A DNA stretch of 64,000 bases, taken from contig RSEF01000004.1 of NCBI GenBank assembly GCA_003993805.1, positions 79,154,937-79,218,936 on the forward strand, given 5' to 3'. Made by a program: the position numbers and the translations under genes. Origin of the DNA: Himantopus leucocephalus. Taxonomy: Eukaryota > Chordata > Aves > Charadriiformes > Recurvirostridae. Numbering within the stretch: position 1 is the first letter of the stretch; every line of letters starts with the position of its first letter. The notes beneath the pieces were generated by a model. The model worked only from the letters and a program-made list of their open reading frames with translations. It ran no database searches and had not been told where the DNA came from. Below are positions 33,601 to 46,299 of this stretch, one piece after another.

Positions 33601-36270
33601 ATAGGTACCTAATTGCAGTTATGTTTACGGTTGTGTATAGATGTTTTCCACTTTAATGAGATTTTCTCTAAGTATTGTCATCCATGACTTCATCCTCTCG
33701 AGGTACTGAACCTTGAGATTGTTTCCTTGACTTTGCCCTGTCCTGGTGAGGGCACTATCCTTCACAGGGAGGAGGTAGCACTACCCATGTGAGGAGCGTG
33801 ACCATTCAAGCATTTCACTTTAGAGGATGTAGGCTGTTACTGCTATAGGAGGTGGAGGCTGTCAAAAATGTCTGAATGAAGTATCAAAACAAAAATAGCT
33901 GAACTGAGAAATTATTTTAATCTTACTTCTCAGTCACTAATTTTATTGTGATTAAGCTTTGTCATTTAGAAATACAGAATAAAATGGTGTGTCTTTCCAC
34001 CTATACAGACATTTAAGTTGCATGTTCATTTGTGACTAGTAGCTTACACCATCAATTTCATACAGTCTGTAACTCATCCAGAAACACTATGCTGGTAAAC
34101 ACTTATCATTTTAATAATTTTTGAAAAAAGTTTGTTTTCTGTAATCTCAAGGGCAGATAGCTATCAGATCCTTAATGGAGAGAAAAGTGTTAAAATTCAG
34201 AAACATGTAGAACAAGAAATTATCTATGATAAAGGAACTTGCTGGAAAAATTGAGAAAGTGGGTGTGAGGGTACCTGTCAACCATTGTCATGTATTTTAA
34301 CCTATTTTTATGCTGCTGAATGTGCACACTTACAATGTGTCCTGGGCACACACAGAGGCTGTCTTTGATCTTCCATTGGAAGAAAGGAAGAACTGCTCTT
34401 GGGCAGGCAAGAAGCATGACATGCTCCAGTAGGCTCCCCTGTTTGGTCAATGAGGCTCCCTAGAAGTGGATTTTTTGGAAGCACCTGCCCCTACCCCAGG
34501 ATAAAATCAGTCATTAGAAAGAGCAAGCCAAAGACCTCCAGAGAAAAAGAAGTCCACGTTCAGAAAATATTAGTCATTAGATGGTTAAGAGGGAGTGAGA
34601 GAATCCAGATTCTGAGTGCTGACCTTATGATCTCTGCAAATGGGACCTGTGAGAAGGCTAGTTGGCTATTTTGGGAACTCAGCCTGTCAGCAGTAAGGGG
34701 TAATTCTGAATGGCAGTATTACATATTCAGGATCAATGAGCCTTGACTGCATATTTTTCTCTCTCCGTGTAATTAAAGCTTCTGCACTTATCATGCAGGT
34801 TGGTTTTATACTCCACATCTTTGCACTCACATAGAAAGAGATGGTTTTCTGCAGTGGAGTAAAAGGATGCACTGGTTTGTGATGGGCTATCAGGTTGCTA
34901 GGGCATTGCAAATGGAGGTAGTTAATTATTTTAAAAGTTGTAACTGGCCAGGAATGCATCTCTGGTGCTTTCTTAGGGTGATACTCACAGAGTGCCCTTT
35001 TATAAGGGTGCTCCTGAATTAAGTGGGCCCTTTGGAAGTTGCTACCTTGTGAGTTGTATCAGTTCATGTCTAATAAGTTGTTTCTTTTTTTTTTTTTCCC
35101 CCCTCATAGGACAGAAAACCAATCAAGCAGAAACTTTGTATCTATCTGAGACATAATTTCCTTTCTCACCCTGGTGCTTTCTAGGTACTCACTGACTTTT
35201 GTCTCTTCAGGTAGTGCCCACAGCAATATAGTCTATGTTTTTCCTTGCTTGTCTTACTATCCACCAGCCTTCACCAAACACAATTCTGAAATAAGAGGTT
35301 TTGATTTTAATTGCTAACATGGAATCTCTTTTCAGGCCTCTCTGTGTTCATTTCTCTTGCTAGAGAAATTTCTCAAGGGAAGGTACAAATATTGGTCTCA
35401 GTTTCCAGCGCCCAGCACGTGAAAGATGAGACAACTTCTTTACTTAATTCTTCACGTGAAGCCTATTAACTGCAGTGATCTTTTCAAAATCATTAAGTTG
35501 TATTATGTTAAAGCCAATTAGCATTCCAATTTGTGGTAGCTTTTTTCTAGGTTTTTTTTTTCTTTTTTTCCCCTAAGACATTATTGTTCCTTAGCTGGTG
35601 GGGTTTTGCCTGGTTGGTGGTGTTTTTTTTGGTGGTTTTTTTTTNNNNNTTTTTTTTTTTTGGTACTGCAATGCACAGGTAAGAATTCGTTGTCATGACT
35701 GTTTCTTAGCAACTTTTGCAAGAAGCTTAATGTTTTGATGGGGTAGCCTCTTGCACTTTAGTATTCTAATGTTGTCTTGGTGGATTTGGCAAATTGCTAA
35801 TCCTAAAAACAAGACAAATCTCCCCAACAGGAGAGGATAGGACTCCACAGGAAATGGATCCAACTTCATCTGCTGTGCTTTTCCTGTTTATACCTCACTT
35901 TGTCTTTCACAACAAAGGCAAAGTTGATACTTTTTACAAGTTTGGGAAGGCATTTTCTATTCTGGAGGCAATCTGAAATCTTTGGAATGACTTTTTAGGA
36001 AGCGTAGTATTTGAGTATGAAAATTAAATGTGTACCTTACTTCTTAAACAAATTCTCCTAAACTACTTATTATGTCTCTGTCAACAAAATGCTCACATGT
36101 GAGCTCAACTCTGCGGTTCAAAGCATAGCTAGTATTATGTGGAGGCATGCTAAATGGAAAAGAGGAAGAACTGAGGTGTAAGTTTTGTCAAAAATATTGT
36201 CAGGAGGTTATATCAGGTTTGAAATGGAGAGGGAGGGAGGGACGGGGAAGAAAGAGGCATTTGTCACAGA
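30645..36270. other. Unique non-coding DNA with long poly-T and a short N run
   Basis: No gene recognised. Poly-T runs occur at 35085-35097 and on both sides of five ambiguous bases at 35645-35649 (nine T before, twelve after). A G-quadruplex consensus lies at 36231-36247. Short open frames, for example around 34,220-34,960 on both strands, have no recognisable similarity. Confidence 0.6.
36231..36247 (+). other. G-quadruplex consensus
   Basis: GGGAGGGAGGGACGGGG has four runs of at least three G separated by loops of one, one and two bases, an ideal short-loop parallel quadruplex motif. It sits in an otherwise AT-rich stretch immediately upstream of a possible MIR remnant. There is no promoter or gene nearby to suggest a role. 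Confidence 0.8.
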
Positions 36271-36279
36271 ATAGCTATC

Positions 36280-36385
36280 AGCCTGGTGAAGAGGGTACTG
36301 ACCTTTGGGACTGAGGATCCTCCTTCAAATTCTAACCCTAGAACAGACTTGAAAGCTAAACTGTGAAACCGAGTCATCTTTTTAT
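36280..36385 (+). mobile_element. Possible MIR-type SINE, 5' (tRNA-related) part
   Basis: GAGGGTACTGACCTTTGGGA, CTGAGGATCC and TTCAAATTCTAACCCT resemble the RNA polymerase III box region of MIR-like SINEs, in which an AGAGCACTGG...GGACTCAGGAGACC...GGTTCAAATCCC arrangement is usual. The following CTGTGAAACCGAGTCATC is compatible with the CTGTGTGACCTTGGGCAAGTCA core. The left part is better preserved than the right. Confidence 0.45.
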
Positions 36386-36394
36386 TTTTCTAGC

Positions 36395-39300
36395 TAGCTG
36401 TAGACCTTCTTGTGTTTCTTAAAATGGGATTGGAAAATTGTACAAGGATGAACTACCAAATGTAGACTTTTCTTTGCATATAACCTTAACCAATTGAAAC
36501 AGCATGGCAATGGGCGAAAGGCTCCACCCTTAAATGAAAAGTATAGCAGTTGTTTTTGCACAATGTGCAGAAGCATTTTCTTTGTGTGTAGCAGAGACAT
36601 CTGGGATCTTCCTGCCTATTATTGCCCGTAGATACCACCTGGGTAGAATATAATGTTTTTAGATCTTCCATTTTTTCTATGGATCTGTGAGGCTCTTTTC
36701 CCCCTCTCAACCCCCCAGAAGGTTTCATAAGCTCCTCAACACTGCTATTCCTGTTTCTTCCATTTCCAACTGGCACTTCATCACAAACGGCATTCAATAT
36801 ACTATGTTTTGAGTACTGTGAAGGCTAATATCAGAGAAGACCATGGATTTTATACCCAGCAGCAGTGTTCTCAGTTATTATGATGGTAGAGGCATGTACA
36901 ATACATTTCTAAGTACTTCAGAGACTAAAGCTGACCCTTTCTGGGATAACTCGCTGAAAGGTCTCTCTAGTGTCAGTTTGTCAGAGCAGTTTTCTTACTG
37001 AAACCTGTAATTGAGAATGGGGGGGAAAAAAAAGTGCATTTTGCAGGAACTCCTATAGAAATGCAAGTACTAAACTGAAGGTAGCAGTGAGCAAGGTTGC
37101 AATTGCTAGTGGAAGATGACTTGAGAATAAATTGATTTTAAAACCAGCAGTTTTATAGTTCCCTTCCTCAAGATAATAAAGACTTGGTGCAGGTTACAAA
37201 AATTCTATCATAGCAATAAAAGCTTTATAAAAGATATTTGAAAACATCTTATTTTTATAGAAATATAGCTGTGTAAAATCTATTGCCAAGTGAAATATCT
37301 AATGCTATTTTAAACATAACATCCAACTAACATTGCTGTCAGTGCAATGCACGTACCCCAGACAAGTTCATATTTTGGATCTGTGCACAGTTTTAATTAG
37401 GTCTAACTCCAAATTTCATATCCAGGTAAGTAAATAGGTATCGCCTTGGAGTCTGCAGACATTTTTGTATATTTTTGGGAAATAGAGTATTGTTATCTGC
37501 CACTAGTCTTGTATTAGAAATGATTTCCTCACTCTTGGGTTGTCTCTTGCCTTTGTTCATTAAATGTATGCAACACGATTTTCATGCATAAAGTAATATA
37601 TGTACAGGGGAATCCTGTATTACTCATGCTTACAGTTTAGTGGCGATGTAGGAAACTCAAATTTTTATGCCTACTCTGGCCTTCCAACAGCAGCCCGAAT
37701 CTCCATTTCCCACATCATAGTCAATGACTCTAACTCTAAGTCTCTTAGTTTCTTTAGGATGGAAGAGTATTTGTGTCTCCATGGTTATGATCAGAAATGT
37801 TATTCAAGATTTGAAAAATATTTCTTTTTTCTTTCTCATCTTTGGAGGGGAAATGAGGGAGAATACTCTCTGTGAAAAAAAGAAAACTATTTCTGTGTCT
37901 TCAGTCAAGATTGGGTTCTGCTAAAATGCAGAAGTCAGTCAATAGTAATATTGACATTCTTGTTTGTCCACTTGCTTGTTAACTTCAGCAATAACTTTGT
38001 GGTAGCAAAGTGTCAGCTGTGTTCTGCATATATCTCAACACCCAACAAACCTTAATGAACTTCACCACTCTCTGTTACACAATATATTTTTAGAAGCATT
38101 TTGCATCCTCCCTGCCCAAAGGAGGGAGAGTCTAAAATTAGACTCCTAAATTGCTAGGGAGGCTGGGATTTTCAGAAGCTTCAAGTGACTCATAATCAAT
38201 TCTTATTAAATTAATTCAGACTTCTACATTTTTAATACAGGTGAGAACACTTTCAAACACTAGGCAATAAGCCAATAAATAATACCACTGCTTATGGATG
38301 CTTTTGTGGTAGAGGAAAGGCTACTAAGAGCATAATACATTATTAACTTATGAAAAGTAGGAAAAAATGTAGTAAGAGAAAGACAAGGCAAAAAGCCCTC
38401 TCCTACAGATGGTTATGTTCAGTGTCAGTAGCCTACATAACATATAAACAAATAGATGTTAGATATTAAAATAAAATGGATTTTCATGGAAAAGTGAGTA
38501 CTCCATTTTACCTTGCACCTTTGAAAAAATCTCCAACACTGTTATAAGATAGCATCCAAACCCTCTTCAGTGGAATAAACTGGAAATAAACTACATTAAT
38601 TCAGCAGTCAGGCTTCTGGCAGCCATAGACCCTGGGAAATATTTGTTGGTTGTCTGTCTGTCTGTCTTTTTTTTTTTTTTTTTNATATTTTAAGACTAGT
38701 AAGAGAGTTATGGAAATGTCACCTTTAATGCAGAAAATAACATGTGTTCCTCTGAATCCCACCATTTCCTGCTGAGGTTAGTTAGTTATAGGGCAGAAGC
38801 AGACTACTAAGTTGCTCTACTTTAGCGTTACTATTTTGGTTTTCTTTATTCAAGGTGTTTTTCATGTCTCTGATAATAAATGGACCTTTTCCATACTTTC
38901 TCAAGGGAGTGGTTGCTTTCTGTGCTCTGCTGATATTGTGGAAATGTAGATGGGAGTTAGCCATTTAGCAGGATTTGCCCATCATAAGTTTAGCACCGTG
39001 TTAGGTGAAACACTGAATCTCTAAGCATTAGGAGTTGTGTACTTTGAAATCACCACTCTGTTTTTGTTGTCCGTTTTCTTTTTTTTTTTTCCAAAAAGTC
39101 ATCTTTTGTACCTGATATATGTTTTTACATTAGAAGAACCACTTAAGCAGAAGGCTAGTGACTACTATATGAAAATTATTTAACGATAATTAATTCAATA
39201 TTACAGAAACCCTCCAATGATGGTGGTGACGTGTTTTCTGCATTCTTCAACACTTAAATTTTAGAAGAGATGAATCTGCACCTCCAATTTTGCTTAAGAG

Positions 39301-42300
39301 CCTAATAATTTATAACTGAAGCTATTCTCTGTACTTTCTATTGTATTCAGCTTATCTTTTCAGAATGCCATGATGGTCATGCTTACAGTTCAGTAGGCAG
39401 ACGCTTTCTGGAGGTGACTGGGTATTTCTGAGCACAGATAATGAATTGAGGAAACTTTAATCCATCGGCTGTTGCTTGAATTCTGTATCAAGTGGATAGC
39501 TGCTGAAGCTGTGTCTTTCATGCACTGCGAACCACGTAGAAGGACCCTTTGAAAAAGTTAACTTGGGTACAAGTGATTGCCTACAGTATAGCTACTTAGC
39601 AGAAGGCCAAGGCTGGCTTTCATGTTTAATTGTACTGAGAAATTGCAGGATTTCTTTCCAGTCAATTCTATCACATCTATAAAAACTTGTCTTTTAGGGG
39701 AAAACTGGAAAGATGGGGGAGTTGCATATAAATATGTCCTGGTTTGGGCCAAACTGGCCACAGGGCAACTGACAAATGGACAAAATACCAGGTTGATTTT
39801 GCCTTCAGTGTGATGAAATGTGGGCAAGCACTGCAGAAGCTTGCCCTTAAAAAATGGACAAACCTGCATCAAAGCTTTTTGTATAAAAATAGTAAAGGAG
39901 AGGTATCAGGAAGGGGCCAAGCTGACCTTGGAATGAAATTAGACTCTGAAAACTATCTACTCTCAAATAGCTGCTTGAATTCTGCCAACTTTTTTCTCTC
40001 AGACCCGTTTCTAGTTGATGGGCATCAGGAGCACAAAAGGCATTGTCAGAATTGATTGTAATTGCCCCTTGTTAGCAGCCTCAATAAAAAGACAGACACT
40101 GAATGTGCCTTAGGACTAGGTATCTCTTCTCTCCAATGGTGGCCATCTCAGTAGATGCTGAAGAGTAATAATTTGCTGATTATGTGTGCGCTATCTGATG
40201 TGATGAACAGAGCGCCTCAGGCTGCAGCTCCACAAAATGGTAAATCCGGCTTTTGAGTGGAAAGCAACAAATAAGAAATTGCTCAAATGCAAAGGAAAGC
40301 ACAGAAACAGTATAAGCCCACTCTGCTGTCTCAGCAGTTCTTGTTCAGTCATTTAGCGTCTGTCCTCCCACAGCAGGCATAGATTTGGCATAAGCATTGT
40401 ATTGCTTGCTGTGTGGGTGGCTGGAGAAATGTGTAATTGTGTGCTTGCTCTTGATCCAGATCACATTTGTTCTGTCAGCGGGTCAGACTGTACATATACT
40501 AAGTATCGATGAATGTAGAACCATGGCTTCAGATGTCCAAGACTCTTTCCCCAAAGTACTCAATTTCAAGTTTAGTAGGTTTTGTTTCGTTTATATAAAA
40601 TAGCAGGAGCTATTTTGGACTCAGTAGCTGACTTGTCTTGCTATGTATCTTTCCTGCAGAGAAGACTGATACCGTTTAAATTAAAAATTTAATTTTGGCA
40701 GTTAAATTTTTAGAATTTTTTCAACATTTTTTTCCACAACTTTCTAATTTCAGGGGAAATTTATCTTTTTTTTTTTTCTATGAAAAAGGGGCAGAGTAAA
40801 GGTGAAAATGAGTTTCTCAGAGTTTTGAATATTCCTTCTTACCTGAAGGAGAAAAAGAAGGAATCTCAGGAAAAGAATTAAAATGGAAAGACTCTTTTTT
40901 TTTTTTTTTCTCCATCTGCCTTGCACAAAATGGGGCAAAACATTAAGGAAAAAAACCTACTTAGCATGCATTTAATCCAACTCCATTTCCAGCAGAAGTA
41001 AGTACCCTTTAAGAAAGCTTGTGCAAAACAATTTTATTTATAAGCTCTAATTCTTGTGTCTTCTGACAAGGTTTCAAACAGGTGTAATTCTTTTGGGAAT
41101 GCATGTTTATTTAGGACCAGAAAGTCCTGAGCTCAAAACCACTGTCCTGGATATGGTCTATTATGATCATTGGTGAAAGAGAGAAATGGAATACCACAGC
41201 ACAGTTTAGGATGTAATCCAGCAGTGCCAATTCAGCCAAATATTGTATGAAATCCAACTGTGAGACTGCTCTGGCACCCTTTACACATTTTTTGATAAAT
41301 CCAGGCCAATAACCTTTATGTCAAGGAAAATGTTGTAGTGTATATAACCGCTGCTTGCATAAGGGCTGCTGTCTCACTTAGGTAGCCAGTGAGCTCTTAA
41401 TTCTTTGTTCTTCAGTCTATAAATGCCTTTGGGATATGGCTATTTGTGCTGTGCTGTCCTCTTGAGTAGTTTCAGGATCAGCATTTGTTCCTGGGAGGTG
41501 ATAAATGGAAAAAAAAACCCAAAACAAGAAATCAAACCCAACTGTATTTGCACTGTTGGATCTTGTTTTTAGCGTTTCCTGGGATGGTAGATGTTGAAAT
41601 TTGCCACTGGTGCTGGAGTTTTCATTCTTCACTCTTGCTCTGATCTCCTTTCTCCGAAGCGACTCAACGTCATCAAAAAGATGGTTACAAAATTTCTTAA
41701 TATTGGGAAAGATAAGATTAATATATACAATAACAAAAGGCTACTAGGATACTATTATGTATCCTACCTTACTAAGTATAGTAATCACATGAAAAAGTTA
41801 TTGTTCTCCCATTTGGATTTAGAAAGTAGAAACTATCTAGTGATACTTAAGAAACATGCAGAAATGCAGCATACAATGTGAAGAATAAAGTTATCAAGAT
41901 TTTACAGGCACAACCAGTCTCCTTCCAGCCTATGTTGATGTAACAGGCCAATTAAGTTGATAAAATGGTGCATCATTTGTAAGGTGAGATACTTAGGGTG
42001 AGGCAATTGTGCCGATGGAAAAATTGCAGTTTCAAGCAGCCATGCACAAATGCTGTTTCAGCATATTGCTAATTAGCATGCTACCCCAGGCTGTCCCAAA
42101 TTAATCTCTTCTGCTGTGTGTAGTGTACATAGCTAGTAATCATGATTGATTACTGAACAGAATTGTTGCAGAACCGCTGAAACCATATGATATACTTGCT
42201 GGAACACAATGGAGAATTGTGCTGTACATGTTCTATTAGCAGTGTAATACTGAAAAGTGGGGTCTGGAGTTAGGGCAGACTTTAGTGACTAATGGAGCTC

Positions 42301-42735
42301 AGTTAGAAGCTATAGAATTTTCTTTAAATGTTTTGTTTCTTTTTTAATGTTAAGGTGTGACATTTCAAATTTACTCACAAGAAAGCAGTGAGAACCACAT
42401 GTGTACACACTAATAGGAAGTGCTCAGAACGTTAGGGGTATTCACTGCAAATGGTGCTACGTGAATTTGTCTCAATTCAGTCTAATTACAGACTTGAACT
42501 TCAGTCATCTGAGTGCCTTTACTGCCATGCACTGTTTCCAGGGATACATTTCCCTTGTTGGGGCTGTTCCATTTTGAATAACTAATCAAACTGCCATTGA
42601 ACAAGTACTCTAACATCAATTTCTTGCATCTTAAAGTGCTCTAATCACTGTCATACAAACTCAGACTGCCTCTTGATGTGGTTAAATGAATTTTTAATTT
42701 TATAAAGTAGAACAGATCCAAGAAGGAGTTTGAGA
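36395..42735. other. Unique non-coding DNA
   Basis: No gene recognised. A TGTC tetranucleotide run of four units (38651-38666) runs into T17 (38667-38683) and an ambiguous base at 38684. More poly-T is at 39079-39090, 40766-40777 and 40895-40909. TGTCCTGGTTTGGGCC near 39735 resembles an LTR start. Near 38,125-38,200, AGACTCCTAAATT and GATTTTCAGAAGC resemble another old amniote repeat, but not enough to call it. Confidence 0.55.
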
Positions 42736-42749
42736 GATCTACCTCAAAG

Positions 42750-42895
42750 TAGCTAACGGCCTGTTTGGCAAAGGCACTAACCTCACGTGGGAAACCCTGG
42801 CTGAAATCCCTGGTCTGAAGAGGATATATAAAAGACTTGCAGCCAGGCAAGGATGCCCAAGCCTTTTAGCCACTGGTTATTTCAAAGCTGGACTT
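42750..42895. mobile_element. Possible tRNA-derived SINE remnant
   Basis: AAGGCACTAACCTCACGTGG, GAAACCCTGGCTGAAATCCC and TGGTCTGAAGAGGAT, followed about 50 bases later by AGCCTTTTAGCCACTGGTTA, look like a head-to-tail inverted arrangement. The first part resembles a polymerase III box B arrangement (GCACTAACCT...GGTTCAAATCCC), and the last part resembles the reverse complement of the box A side (CCTAACCACTGG). Similar fold-back sequences are common in reptile and bird genomes. I cannot name the family. Confidence 0.4.
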
Positions 42896-42899
42896 TCCA

Positions 42900-45800
42900 A
42901 GAAGCAACTCCTTCTGGGAAAGAAGCAGCATTACATGATTAAAGTTTTTTTTCAGTGTTTTAGAACCCACCATGAAACCTAGTAACTCCAAGCCATTTTT
43001 CCTTTGCTCTCCGACCCAAAACAAAATGAAAATATTTTCACAGGAATCTTTCTTTACAATCCTAATTAATATTTCTGATGTTTTTTTTCCATAGCTCTAC
43101 CAATTTTGTGAAATAATCTTATCAATAAAAAACCCATGTAGAACGAAAACGCAGCCATGACCTCATTTATATATTAGTGTATATTAATAACCATTCATAC
43201 GCTAAATTTTGCTGTGCACTCTGAGATACCGAGCAAAAAATGTGCCAAGGAGTATAGGTATTTTTTGTACTTGTAACTCCTACTGTGTACTCTCACAAAG
43301 GGCAAACAGAACTTGCCCCTAATTGCTCGCATATGTGTAATAGCAATAGATTTTAGCTACCCGTTTGTCCTTCTCTGCTGTACCTCAGGGGTAATAAGGC
43401 CCAGGAGGAATGCATAAATTAGCAACATTATGGTATCCTAATGTATGAAACAGTTGAAACCATTTTTAGCCTCTGTTACTCTGTGAAGTGGGAAACATCT
43501 AAATGTTCTTCTCACATATGTCTGGGATGGTTCTACTGTATTTTATGTATCAGTCAGTCTGGTTTCTTTAGTGCCTTGCTGAGGGGAGTGAATACACTGG
43601 GAAGTGCAGAATAATGAGTAAGTCATAGATTATGAGGTTTGTTACATCTGTGGGTTGATTCCAGCATCACCCACCCTCGTCCCTCTGCCTTTGTGAGAGA
43701 GTATGTTTTCTTCTCTGGTGAAACAAAATCTGTTACTTTGGCTTGTCCATCTTGAAGAATAATTAGAAATGTACTGGAATATATTCAGTAACTAACCTCC
43801 AGTGATAAAGTTTCAACTTCAGGTAGAATCTACTCACTATATATATTATTTGGTGAAAGTATAAAGATTGCTATGATCAATAGTAAAGACTGATCAGTGA
43901 GGAAAGCCAAAAAAAAGCAAAAGCAAATTCAAGATACTATTTGAATTGTTATTTCTGTGGAGATTCCAGTAAGAACAGGAGACTCCATATTTGCCTCTAA
44001 CTTCTGTTTTAGACACGGAGCATTGCTTCAGTGGAGACTCCAAGGGACAGAATACTTAACCATTCACCCATTCAGAACTGTGGACTATTCTTGTTCCTGC
44101 ATTGTTTTCCCTCTGTCTTTGAAGATACGTAGGGAGCTTTAGCTGAAACCATCCAAGAAAGAGACATCTAAGTGTGACCCCAGTTGAAATAGTGAGATGC
44201 AGATGGCGGGTCTACACCTCTTCCATCATGAGATTAGGTAGTGCTGATGGGACATCAGTATGCTAGGAAAAAAGGTACTTGGAGCCTCAGATGACCACCA
44301 TATATCTTGTTTTAGATGAGAGTTGAAGAGCCGGAGTAGGTAGCAGGAAAGGACAGAAGAAAAGAGCATGCAGGCTTAAGAACACTTCAAGTAAGTGTCA
44401 AGCAGTCATGGAGATCTGAAGGAAAGGCAAAAACTTGCACAGTACTTTGTAAGCCAGTTCACAGGAAAGCTCCAATCTGTCTAGTGCTAAGAAAGCTAGG
44501 ACAAAATCCTTGTGCCAAACATGCTTAACTGCAATACATAAGGCATTGTGGCATTGTGATGTGGGCTGTCATGAGATGCCTACATATAGCAGAGTAGAAT
44601 GATGCTTAGCCAGCTGCATAAGTTTGGTTTCCTTCATTAAATAAGATGTCCTAATTTTTTTCTTTGTTTTATTTTCATTTTTTAAGTTAATTCACTCCTC
44701 ATTCACTACTTCTGCAACTGTTTCTTGCGTGAATATCAACAAGTAATGTAGGAAACACATCATGCATGCAGAGGAATACAGCTGACATTAAACTTTCAAC
44801 AAGGAAAACTGTTCCACTTCAATACTCTACACCCTATTATGTAGCATATCAGCTACTTCAGCTCCTCAGGAAAAAAACTGTGTAGTAGTTACTCCTAGAC
44901 AACAGACCTATCATATGCCCATAATTAGATCTGGCCTTTTGTGTACTCATTATTTAATCAAAGATAGAAATATGTGGTAATTTTGCAATAAATGAAGAAC
45001 ACTTCACTTTGGAATGCGCAAACTTATCTTACCCTATTTTTTTTACAATAATGTTGCAAACTTCTTGGGTTCTAACAAGTTAGATCTTTTTTCCTGAACA
45101 CTAGATGACATTTTAAGGAATTTCCATACTTTCAGGGAGAAGCATTAAGAGCTTTTATTTTCTAAACGTAAAAATCACACAAAAGGAGGGGAAAATAAAG
45201 ACCTCATAAGCCAACACATAATGATTGTCAGTGAATATCTATGGACACTTGTGTGAGAAGATGATGGATAGAGGAGGCCAAGGTCCTAGTTTGTGAATGG
45301 CATGATGGCTTGAATGAGTAGTATATGAGTAATGAGTACCAGATATCAGCCTCAGTGATGAAGTTAGTTAGTAACTAAATTGTGAAGAGAAGGTGGAATT
45401 AGGAAATGCATCAGGTGCTCGTAAAAGGTCAGGCAGTGCTCCAATGATCTGCTGACTTCTAAGGGAGATGCATGTAGGTCTTAGTGGCAGGAAGATGTCA
45501 TCCTAGGGTTGGTAATCCTTCATTTATCAGTCAAAAATGTTGTCTGGTCCTGATGTAGTTGCTTCATTACGACAGATCTGGGAAAAGTTTTTGCTTCAAA
45601 ACCAAACCAAATAACATGCCCCCCTACTTGTACCACCTGCCCCCCACCCCCTGACAGTGTGATAGTCAGAATGGATATTAGAAAGGTAATTGAGACAGGT
45701 AGTTCAGGGGTTAGCCAAGGAAAAATCATAGCTCGACAATGTGAAGAGCAAGTAACACAATAATAGCCAGGGAAGGGTTTGGCAGCAGTAGAAAACAATA

Positions 45801-46070
45801 TGGAGGTAGCTATAATTCTGATGGCTTCACTATTTCTTGCTCATTTAAGAGCATTCAATGGCCATATAGTTAGTAGTATATGTTGTAAACTATTTTTTAA
45901 TAATTTTTGTATTTTTAAAGTCACTCAGGTTTGTGGGAAATGCACATGCCCGATAATTATGTATAGCAGATGTAAAATGAGTGCTTATTTTATCCACAGT
46001 GAACAAAGCTGATATTTCACTATCTGAGTATCTCTAGTTAACAGATAATGTCAATAGAATAGGATGTTAT
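42900..46070. other. Unique non-coding DNA with a C-rich run
   Basis: No gene recognised. The only compositional anomaly is a C-rich stretch at 45619-45651 containing C6, C6 and C5 runs. Short frames have no known similarity. Confidence 0.6.
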
Positions 46071-46079
46071 CACAGGATA

Positions 46080-46290
46080 ATGGTATCCTGCTGCTTGATA
46101 AGTGCTGAGTTGAAACCACAATGTTTATTTTCAAGGCAGGGGACATTGATCCTGTGACAACTTTCTATTTCAATGACATTGTTGCTATTACATTAGATTG
46201 ATGCGCTTATGACCATTTTGTTTAATGGATATTAGTTCAGTAAAGCGACAGCTGCTTATTGTGTGCCTATTCAATACACTAGCTACAGTC
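46080..46290. promoter_or_regulatory. Candidate conserved non-coding element (SOX/E-box-like sites)
   Basis: The block contains ACAATG and an inverted-type CAATG-ACATTGTT arrangement reminiscent of paired SOX sites, a CAGCTG E-box, and several ATTA-like words, without simple repeats. This texture is typical of developmental enhancers. The call is pattern-based and unverified. Confidence 0.2.
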
Positions 46291-46299
46291 TGATTGGCT

